A DNA stretch of 64,000 bases. Source: Carposina sasakii (lineage: Eukaryota; Arthropoda; Insecta; Lepidoptera; Carposinidae). Shown here piece after piece: positions 26,701-38,700 of the stretch. The stretch is from positions 11,718,001 to 11,782,000 of the forward strand of contig CP053156.1 in assembly GCA_014607495.2 (NCBI GenBank), written 5' to 3'. How positions within the stretch are numbered: the first letter of the stretch is position 1; each line of letters opens with the position of its first letter. Position numbers and translations under genes: made by a program. The notes below the pieces were generated by a model. The model made no database searches, was not told the origin of the DNA, and saw only the letters and a list, made by a program, of their open reading frames with translations.

Positions 26701-29700
26701 GCAAAAATTGTACAATATTCCCTGATTGCTTGTCTAATTCGTATTACTTAAATTGTATTTCAAAGGAATTTTGACATTATTATCAACGCGAATGTTGTAC
26801 AATTATCACTATCGCGCTGCTTCGGCTTTGCTATTGCAAATTTGGTAATATATCGATTATAAAATAATCTTATTTTATAGTATTATTAGAAAATATTTTT
26901 TTTATATACATATAAATATTTTGCGAAATGAAGCCCGCTATAAGAATGGCTGAACGAAGCGGTACCTATCTGTTGCATTAAAAAGAATTGATATTCCACC
27001 GAAGAGTTCGTTAGATTGATTTTCACTGCTAAAGAGGAATGAATGAATAATTGTAAAGAGTTCATTTATACTCTTTTTGCACTCTTTGTTATTTTTGCTC
27101 GACTATTTGTTGGTGGAAACAGATGTAGACATTTTGTATTGCGAGGTAAATGGAGTCATTGATTCGCTCGCTGCTCTCGAAAACCCACTTACAGGTTGAA
27201 ATATAAGCAATAAATGAATTAAAATAAAAGTAAAATAATGTCGCTAGTTTATTTGATTTTTCATAGGTTTTACTAGACACATTAACATTCTTAAACTTAG
27301 AATTTGAGACTGGAAACACGGTAGTACGGAATGATTCCTAAACAACTCAGGTTCTTACTATACAATAGGCGATTTTCATGGATTAACATTATGATACACC
27401 CTATACAAAAGGTACCTACTTCGTATTTATTTAATCGTGTGTATTTTTAAGCAGGGCGTTGCGTCGCCGCCGCCATTCGTATAAATTGTTGTATTATTCA
27501 CGAATTAGGTATGTACTGTTTGCTTTTTGTATTTATGTAGCAGTCTGAAAGGAGACTCAATTTGTTTTAACAAAGGTATAATATTATTGTAAATTCACAA
27601 GCACAGATTACAGAATATATAGCACGAGTATAATCTGGGCCTAATGTCTTTATTTCGTGAGGTTTTTTGTTGAAAGAAAACAAAGTGCGTGCAATTTATT
27701 ACTGAAGGCATTTGTGTTTTTAATTTTTAGAGTCTTTTGTTTTTTTTTTATAATTTATTTTAAGCTTACGAGTATCTACTAAGAGAGAGCGTAGACCATA
27801 GTCACGATAGTTTTAACACGTTGACGGACAGTAGAAACAAGTGAAATTCGAAAATTGACACTATATGTTTTTGTAATTTTTAGAATATTAGAAGTATGGT
27901 TTTACTCTTTCTGCTTAAATACACTTAATTTTGATTAATTCAATACAGCCGCAGTGTCTAAAACGACCGTTTCGTATTGGACGGCTATTGCCGTCATGTC
28001 ACATAGTGAACTTGAACTTGACGGCTATAGACGCAACTGTCCGTCAACGTGTTAAGACAGACTTCACAAAAATTATGAAGACGCGTACATTGCAGACAAG
28101 ACGTGTAATAGACAAAGTTCTCTATTGCCTACAAGAGACAAGACTGACTAGCACCTGTCGGCTTCCATTCAATAAATGTATGCGGCCACGCATACCAGCG
28201 ACAAAACTGTCTAGCGACGACGACCCAAGTAGCACAAGAGGCTGTATAGCAACTGAATATTGGACTACAATTACCCTTGAAGTGGTATAAGAAAGCTGCA
28301 TAAAAGCTGATTCCGAGCTTATTCAGCCCTTAAACCACTTATATGGGCACAAATTATTAAGCTCTAATGTCACGTAAGCTGCTTAAGAGCGTAGATAGAG
28401 AGCTTAGAATCAGAAATTTAAGAGAGTTATAAGGGATAACAGGTGTTGTAAGAGCTGGATATCAACTGGTTAAGAGACCATACTCTTTATTCAGCTGAAT
28501 ACTTAAGTAATGTATAACAACGGGCCTGTTGGTGACGCGTGACTATAGAAAATAATATTTTTATATATTAATTTTACTTATTGTTAATTCGTAGTGTGCG
28601 TATGCGGCCACTAGATGTTGCTTAGTCCGAGTTAGAACGCGATATAGTTGTCTTTAATGTGTTTCATTAGGTCATCTGAATTTTAATAAGAGTTGGGATT
28701 AGAGCATATAGTGTTCTGTGGTGAGGATAGTTACATTCGTTAAGGGAGTGATAACGCGCGGCGTTTCCAAACTGTAATTTTCATATTTCATATTTAAAAA
28801 AAACTCGTGAGTGAACTCCCATTTAAAAATGTCAGTAGCCGCCACTGGAGCACAGTACCTAGTCTTTTCTACTTATACGATAAATTATTATGTGGATTAT
28901 ACGTTCATGTATTCTTGATTAATTAAGTTTTTCAACGTTGCTTAGTAAGCAACTACCACTAGGTACTAATTCCAATAAGAGTCTTCTTTATCAATTGAAA
29001 ACGTTATAAAATGTGGCGTATTTTGTTGAAACGTGGACAAAGCTATTTTTTCCAATATCGTACAAATCTTTTACCTTCGTGTTTTTTACAAAAAATATTA
29101 ATAAAAGAAATTGAAATGTCACGCGAGCTGAAACACGTGGATTTTTTCATATAAATGTATTCGTGTCCAATTGAGATCCTGTATTTGGTATCCACGTAGG
29201 CAGATGTACCTAAAATGAATCACGTATAATGGCACACTCTGTAAATATAATAAACCTTTGGCACTTCTGTTTTTTCTATTAATATTTGATGTGCATTTGT
29301 TTATTGTTCGTAAGTTAAAGTAACATGTATCTTACTTAAACTGTTTAAACAGTTTAAGTTAACTTCACTGAAATCAAAAAAGACACTATTTTTTATATTT
29401 TAATATTAAATCAGATTTTGTCATTTATATCCTTGAGAAACTCATATTAATGTACGTTGGTACGTGCCTACCTACATAATTTTGGTTCATTAAACTTCGG
29501 CATTATGCGAGACAACGCCCCACCAATCAATCACCTGATCAATCAAATTGATTTCACCCAATCCAGTGAAGTGAAATAACGACACGAGTAATCTATAAAA
29601 ATCCTCTTTAAAGGACCTACTTATATTTACATCGGCCTAGTAATATTAGGTAAAATCACCAAAGTTTGTGTTAGGCAATTGGCGTCATTACGAATTTTTC

Positions 29701-32700
29701 ACTTAAACGACTTTGTTATAAAGCCTGGAATATAATAGAATAGCATAATAGAATAGCATCTATAGGTAGATGCTACGCACAAGCTTGCTAGTTTCAAGCT
29801 GATGCTAATACTTCTACCTTGTTTTACCAAAGAAAGCTTAAATAAAATGTATATACCTATCTACTATAATTAATAGTACTTATCTACTCATTTTAAAGAG
29901 GTATATAAGTATTTTAGATTTCCTCTTTATATTTCACTTTTAACTATTTGTTTACATAATTTGCTATTCAGTTAAAGAGTTTTGAAAGTCGTAGTCAATG
30001 TAACTCTAGCTGGAATAGTAAGGCTTCCCAGATTTGATCCCTATGACATTTTCAATACATAAGCTGTTGTTTTCTTGCATTTAAAACACTGTTTTTGTTT
30101 CAGCTACCAAGTGTTATTCCTCGTCGTAACATACGCTGTGCCGATGCTGGGAATGACTTTTTTCTATTCGGCAATGGGCCGGGTGCTATGGGGTTCTGGG
30201 TCTATAGGGGAGCTCACGCAGCGGCAGGTTGATTCTATACGCTCAAAACGAAAGGTAATGTTTTATATGTAATTTTAAACTTTTTACTGCTAATCGGCAT
30301 CTCGATTCCACAATGAAAACAATCCTGCTTTAGAAGTTGACTAAGATGAAATAAAATCTTGTTATAAAATAAAGTCGTAAGGGATAAAGGCGTGATTATA
30401 TGTATGTATGTATAAAAAATGCACAAATTACGGGTTTACGTTTCTGTTGAGACATCAGTTACCAAATTATTATTAGGGCCTATTTTCCTAACAGATAGAT
30501 AGCCTAACTGAATAGCTATCTGAATAATAAATTTGATTTAGTATTTCTCTAAAACTTGAACAAGATCAATTTCATTCTTTAGATAGACGAGTGAGAAAGA
30601 TAAAATAAAAAGTTTAGGGGTCATTATGCGAAATTTATCGTAACCCACTTCCGTAGTTAACAATTTTTTCATCATGCATTCATTCGTTTAAAGGAATTAT
30701 TGTCGTAAGTTTGCCCAGTAGCTAATTGTTAGTATTTTTTACCAGTACCTACCAGTAGCTTATTGTTGTATTTGTGCACGAAAAGCGGTGACAGGCTCAC
30801 CCCTTACCTAATGGGACTTAATAGGCTAACAGATCTATTATGCTATAACGCCTATTATCTCCAAAGAGGTTGGGCAGAAGTATGCACATTGCACATCCAC
30901 TTTTAATTTTTGACACGTCTACCAATAATTAAAGAAATATAATTAAATAATAAGTACCTACCCATCTGTGAGCGAGCAATGAATTAAATCGTTATAATTG
31001 TCAGGGTTATTTATATTTCTAAACAGTATGAGTATGCAGACGACAGTACAAATCTAAATTTTGAAGGAATAATAGCATCTGATATGTTGAAAGCTACCTA
31101 AATCACTTGTGAGTTATGACATCCCTCATGCTCAAAGCAGCTTTAAGTAGGTATTTTCCATTTCATGTATAAAAGGGCTGAAAGGTTTGAAACACAGTTT
31201 TGAAATAAATGATATAATGTTATGTCTGAGGGTACTTAAAAGAAAAGCACCTATTTATCTCCGCTTACTATAAATTCTATCCGAACTAAATGACATAAAG
31301 ACTTGAAATTTTGGATTTTAAGTATGTAATTATAGCTTACTGGATGATGAAAATTTCTGCGTTCTGGTTTTATCCAGAGGTTCTCAAATAGGGGCCTGAA
31401 AATGCGGCGAAATGGTTCCAGTAAAGGATGGTACGGCAGTGTTTGCTTCGCGCTCGACTTGGCGGGGGCACTGCCGTGCCCCCCGATATATGTACTCATT
31501 TTTATGGACGTTGAGCATGTCAATTTATTTAACAGCGAAATTCGAAAACGTTCATTTTCTTTAATTCATCATAAAGAAATTATATCAAATACATTTTTTA
31601 GGATTAAAGGTCGAAGTAAGGGACATTAAGTTACTCTAGGCACTGCTCACGCAGCTCAAGATTTCGTTCGCGATGATGCGAAACTTGGAAATCCTAAGTT
31701 AACTTATAGTTTTCTTATAAAAAGTTATATCCGTGTTTACAATTTTAAAATAGGAACTTTAAGGATCAGATAAACCAGCGCCTGTAATATAAAATTGCTG
31801 AGAGCGAGATGTCTCATATTTAGGTACGCGACAAATTCACAGAGCTATGCTGTAACTAGACATGTACTTCACGTGTAAAGAGGGATTGTAAAGCACTTCT
31901 TTCGAGGTAAATTCATTCAGTCTTAGCTTGAGAACGAGTGTGTATCCTTATTTACAACTCTATTTTTAAACTTGTACATCTCAACTATACCCTCAAAATT
32001 GGTCAGAAGTGGCACCATGTGGTTCTATCGGCCCTTGGTGCTCTGCCTATCCCGTAAGGGATAAAGGCGCCGCGTGATTATATAATTTATTTATATGTAT
32101 TTTACACGCAAAGAACATACACTTATTTTGTCAAGGCCTTTGTACAGCCCTGTGAAATTGACGTTTAAATGTGAAATATCTCGCTCTCACCAAATTCAAG
32201 CTACCGGCGCAGAAAATTATGAACTTTAAAGCAATATTGTTTCAATTGTGAAGAAGTGCTTGACTATAGCGTCAAACATTATCAAATCTCACAGATTCGA
32301 TTCTAGTCGATAGCGTTACAGAGCATAAAAAAGAAGAAGCCGCCGCATGGTGCCTGTGTCTCGTAAATTTTTGCATCATATAACGGTGCTTTTATAAACG
32401 TGAACCAGAAAAAGGTATAACAGAACGCCAAATTTTAATTAACTGCCGACACGGACGGTCCGATCCTAGTCAGCACGAAGGCGTATTTATCTTATAAAAG
32501 GGAGTGGAATTCCCCCCTGACTTGCCCTTTTCCCTCAAACTAATGTATAGGTATAGGGCAATTAGGTAAATTGCCGTTTTTAGCGAGCAAATTTCACGGG
32601 TTTCCGCCGTATTTATTAAAAACTGTTTTAATACAGGTACGAGTATAAAAAAAATAAATAAATAATTATATTATGGAATATCCCGGATATCAGCCTGTAC

Positions 32701-35700
32701 GAGATTAGGACTGCCCTTAAACAACTCAAAATCAACAAAGCGCCGGGAGACGATGGAATTACATCAGAGCTTCTAAGAGCGGGTGAAACTCCGGTACTGA
32801 AGGTCCTCCAGAGACTCTTCAATTCCGTCCTGCTCGAAGGCGTCACCCCGGAAGCATGGAGCAGAAGTGTGTGGTGCTGTTCTTTAAAAAAGGCGATAAA
32901 GCCTTGCTGAAGAACTATAGACCCATCACGCTTCTGAGCATGTCTACAAGTTGTTTTCAAGGGTAATCAAGAATCGTCTTGCTCGCAGGTTTGATGAGGC
33001 TGAAACCTCCCAAACAAGCCAGTTTCCGAAAAGGGTTTAGTACCATAGATCATATCCACACGTTACGGCAGATTATATAAAAAACAGAAGAGTATAATCG
33101 GCCATTATACCTAGCGTTTGTGGACTATGAGAAGGCCTTTGATTCGATCGAGATATGGGCAGTGTTGCGGTCTCTCCAGCGGTGCCATATTGACCATCGA
33201 TATATCGAAGTGCTGAAGTGTTTATACAGCAATGCCACCATGTCGGTACGAGTACAGGAGCAGAGCACAGAGCCAATTTCTTTGCAGAGGGGAGTGAGAC
33301 AAGGAGATGTTATTTCTCCGAAGCTCTTCACCAATGCAGTGGAAGACTTGTGTCCAAGATACCCAGTCCTTAAAGACGAAGGTACTCAACCAGTGCGTGC
33401 TGCCGGTGATGACCTACGGTGCCGAGACGTGGTCTCTAACTATGTGCCTCATAAAGAAGCTCAGGATCGCACAGCGAGCGATGGAGAGAGTTATGCTCGG
33501 GATCTCTCTGCGTGATCGAATCAGAAATGAGGAGATACGCAGACGTACAAAGATCACCGACATAGCTCAACGGTCAAGCAAGCTGAAGTGGCAATGGGCT
33601 GGGCATATAGCTCGAAGAACTGATGGCCGATGGAGTCGGAAAGTTCTAGAGTGGATACCACGTATCGGCAAGCGTAGCGTGGGAAGGCCACCCGCGAGGT
33701 GGGCGGACGACCTGGCCAAGGTCGCGGGCGTCGGTTGGATGCAGGCGGCTTCCGACCGGTCGGAGTGGAGGTTGTTAGGGGAGGCCTATGTCCAACAATG
33801 GACTTCTCAGGGCTGTAAATGATGATGATGATGATGATGATGTTTATGGAATGAGGTGTTAAATCTTTTGTAAGTATCGCAAGCAAGGCTGATATGGTAT
33901 ATTTTGGTAGATTCTAAAGACCCCTGATGGAATGGTGACCGTCTATTCACCGCGCCCGCTCCGCTGCCCGCTATATCCGAGGCATAGGACAACTAACTAG
34001 TAACTAGTCAAGTGACTAATTTAACTAACTATATATCTTTTTTGTAGTTACACTTACAAAAAATCTGCCTTCCTGATATTATCGCCAAAGCTGTCAAAGA
34101 GTCTCTTATAGTGTAACCAGTATTTTCTAGTCTACTTCTATGCTCCTCTGGAAGGAAAAAAAAAGTATAATACTACAACTGCTTCTCTTCCCGGGCATAC
34201 TGTACAAGTCAGTAGAGGGACAAGAGGGTCTTGGTGTTTTGTAGACGATGCGCTGACCACCTGTCACTACTAACCGTACTTGTACATCTCAACTATACCC
34301 TCAAAATTGGCCAGAAGTGGCACCATGTGGTTCTATCGGCCCTTGGTGCTCTGCCTACCCCAAAAGGGAAAAAGGCGTGATTATATGTATGTATGTATTT
34401 TCTAGTCTAGCTTATGAAATATCCTACAAGACTTTTGTCTTCCACAGGTTGTGAAAATGTTCATATTAGTGATAGTGATATTCGGGATATGCTGGCTGCC
34501 GTACCATTCGTACTTCATCTACACGCACTTCAACCCGTCAATACTGTACATGAAGTACATACAACACGTGTACCTCGGATTCTACTGGCTGGCGATGGCG
34601 AATGCTATGGTCAACCCCATTATATACTACTGGATGAATGCCAAGTAAGTTCATAATAATATGTAATCACTTCTTTTTAGATACTACTGTGATGGCAGAG
34701 CATGCAAGTGATGGATTCCAAAATCTTGCAACACTAGAATCTGACATATCGCATCTAATTTTAAGATAAGATAAGCGAATCGAACTAGAATCGAAGTGAA
34801 GCGATATAACAGATTACTCGTAAAGTCATGTAAGGTTTTTGGATTCTAGCATCTGCATACTCTGCACTTGCAGCAGGTATCTATATTAGAAGTGATTTCA
34901 TAATTAGTAATTATGTCAGAAGCAATCTCCTAATTAAGTAATATTAAGTATGTCGTTACCGCTACAGTGCAATTCAGCATAATCATCATCATTAACAGCC
35001 ATGAGAAGTCCACTGCTGAATATAGGATTCCTTCAACCAACAACCTCCACTCCGTGGACATACATTATCTGTGTTATCAGTTGCACATAATAAATGTTAA
35101 TTCTGAAATCAGACATGGAGTTATTCTATAAAAGGGGTCTAGTATCTCTATACCTATCCTTCATCTTATTCATTCGTTACTTTTAATAATACAAACTTTA
35201 TGTAATTTCATATTTATAGTTGTAGAATACGGGGTTAGAAATTCTCATGTATTTAAGGTATTATTTATATCAGTCATCTATTAAATCTTAAAAGGCATTC
35301 GCTGTATGTAGTTCACAGATCAAAATAAGTAATTTGGTAAAATTGCAGTTAGGTATATTGTTGCAACTGTAAAAGAGGCATGTCCGGCTATTCGGAGATA
35401 ACAAATTATGCAAGTTTTAGGTAGATGGTGCTAGAGAGGGCCTTGGTCTGAATCATGCAAACAAACTTGGCATGTTAGAATTTGCTTCTATCTCAGCTAA
35501 AATAAACCTGACCTAGTTATGTCTACAAAATTTATTTCAAAGGGCATGGCTATAAATTGAACGACGACGATATATATATGTATTGGAGAATAGAAAAAAA
35601 AGCAATTTTAGATAGCAAAACCCTATGCTATTGGATGGATTTAACATCAATATAGTAATACAATTGCATGTACAGAAACTCTGCTCATAGTGGTTATTTT

Positions 35701-38700
35701 ATCCAAAACTTTTACTCGTATTGGTTGAATTTGTTTCTTATCAATATAGTATAGAATAGGTATTCCTTTCTACATGTACAACAATAGTGTCATCATGTAT
35801 AAAGGAGGCCAAACGATATTATTAATGCCATAGTCTATTCTGTAATCTAATCTGGAGAGGTCAGCGTGGATGGACGCTAAGCCGGTTTCGCCGTCAAAGG
35901 GTAATGAATTAGCATTATATACCTTAACGGAGCTATATCGAGGTATAGGTATATAAAAAAAGGTTTATTTTTCAACCTTAAAAGTGTTCTATTACTTGGA
36001 TTTCTATATAATGAAACTCAGGGGCGTTCTCTCAGGGCTAGTCACTGATTACAAACATCAGGCCCACCATGCTAAGCGGAACTATAGGGTCAAGACCCTG
36101 CAGTTCAGGCTGCCCCGTATTTTCTTTCCTTTAAGACATTATTAAAACAACATGGACACTGATTTCGTTCGGAGTATTTCTTTGAAATATGTATGTTGTT
36201 TCAGGCTAATAATGTGGACGCAAAGACAAATAAGGAAATCATCAGTATTTTTTTGGAGACCTTTTTTATTTTGGAAATAGGCTTATTTGAACAAAAAATT
36301 ATGTGATTTATTTTATTTAAAACTGTGATGCGAGTTGTGTGATACCTACTGTGTTCTCGACGAGAAAGCTATTGGGTTAGACTGTCTTTCCACGAGAGAT
36401 GTGCTACGTGGCTTTGCGAGGAGTTCGTTCTCAGCTCGAGCGTTTTGATAGAAGGGAAGGCGGTGGCATAATTTGTCTTGGATAAAAAAAAATGTATTAG
36501 GAATCGAATTTGCAAATCCCTAATACGAGAAGTAATGGGTTATTACGCGAGTCGTGATTTAAATTGTGAGTGTGTGGTAGACAACAATTCTAAGCATGCT
36601 AAATCTATGCTAATCTGAAAAAAAAACAACATTTTTACTTCTCAATATAGATAGGGTGTCCATATAATGCTATTTTCGTAGCATTCCAATCATATTCATT
36701 GTCCATGATGTAAATGAATTTGATTGGTGGATAAAAACATACCGATAGCAACATAGTATAGAACATCTCTGATGAAAAAGCATCCCTAGGTTATTTTGTG
36801 GCAATATAGTATGCAAGGTATTCTTTCTTGGCACCGTTTACGATGGGCACGTATTCTATACATTAAAGTTAGTTTGTGCCAAAAAAATTGCTGGGAAATG
36901 ATGTAAATTTTTACGCAGTTTTTTTTATTTACTTGGTCGGGCGTAGTCTATGGTGTTTAGTGTTTGCGTTGGTCTTATTATAATAAAGTTTTAAATTTCC
37001 TTCGTGATTAATTAACTCGGACTCCTGGAAGCAGTAGTGTTTCTTCTGTACACAATGCTCTTAAATGTCCAATACCAGAAAGAGTGGTTAACTGGTAGAG
37101 AATGCTGCATGACATAAAGCTCGCCAATATACAAGCTTTTAAATGTGCAATAAAGAATTTTATTATTAATAATAATACCATAGTAAAAACGTTTGTGTCC
37201 CCCCAGGTTTCGCGGCTATTTTCGCACAGCGATATTATGCCGCTGGCGCGACGCGTTTCGCCGCCGCAAGCGGCACCTCCCCGAGTCGCCGCCAGACTGC
37301 GTCTCGCAGTCGGGCAGCCGTTCCCGATCAGGTTTTTACTCGTTAACGTAATTATTTGAAGTGATATGTTACGTTCTTTTTTATCTTGAGTAGTAGCTTT
37401 TTAGACCTTCCATTGTAATGCTGGGCCACACTAACGGGAAATGCCGTTGATTTACGCGTTAATGCCCATTTAACGTTGGTGTAGCCATGACTTTAACGCG
37501 TTAATCAACGGCATTTCCCGTTAGTGTGGCCCCAGCATAACATGTAGAAACAATTACCATTATGTGATATGACTTATTATTCCGTCGTATTTGGCATGTC
37601 ATTGTGCTTACCATTCTGTAACTTCTCTTAGTTTAAATGCTTTAATAGTCACTTGAGAGCACCGGGATTTTTAATGTTTTTTTAGCATTTCTCTCATCGC
37701 CTCCTATTTGTTGATCCTGGCTAACAGGAAATATATATGTAGGTAGGTATAGTGGTAGGTATGCTATTTCGCAGACTAAATAAAATAAAACATTACATAT
37801 TTGCTGTAACGGCCAATTTCAATATTAGAGATTGTAAAGAATCTCAGATTTAAGATTTAATCTGAAACATGCAAAAAATCTCTCGAGATTGGTTATTGAA
37901 ATTGGCTGTAAGTGGGGACAAACTTCGTGTTTGGTATCAACTCAACTGATGGAATATGAATATGCGATCGAAATAGAGAGAAGCATACTCACCTGAAACA
38001 TATCATTCCATTACAAAAGAATTATAGTTTTAGAAGATGTTTACTCTTATTGGCTAATGTAAGATGAAAAACGTTGCTGGCAAATCAGTATGGGAAACTA
38101 TGACACAGGTGTAGCAAGTAGTAGGTAGATGTATTTATGCCTAGTTGTATAGTAAAATTCACAATTGCCACATCTTACATTTTCAAAATCTATGTAGAAG
38201 AACTCTTTTACATAGGGGTAACCGTAAACTTGAAAAACAGGATTTTTGTATTGTGGAATGTCGATGTCGCTCTACAAGTCTACACGACCCATAGCAGTTT
38301 CTCACTTCCACAAAGTGGGTCCATTTTGGTTCACCTTTGTTGAAAAGGTTTTGTTTGCTTGCAAGGTACGCCTATCTTGTCTTAGCAGCATCCAGCTGAA
38401 AAGGGACCCGTTTGGCGGTTGCACGTACACGGGACGTGACTGACGGGCTCCAAATAGGGCACACAGTTCTACTTACTGTTCTTCGTTTCATGTTACTTCT
38501 ACCTGTCTACTTACTTCTTTTGATCATTATTTATTTCTACCCTATTTATATTGTCTTTTTCTATGTTACTTCTGTCTGTGTATGTGTAATTTTAAAATAA
38601 AAAACTATTCTATTCTATAAAAGTAATCTAACTAATGCGGGCGTAGTAAAGAATTCAAACAATTGAATTATCTGCGCCATACTACGAACTCAGTTTGCTA

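Noticed and set aside
33554..33992. Minus-strand frames over the RTE copy, including a polyhistidine stretch
   Set aside because: The histidines are the (GAT)n tail read in reverse; the coding sense is plus.
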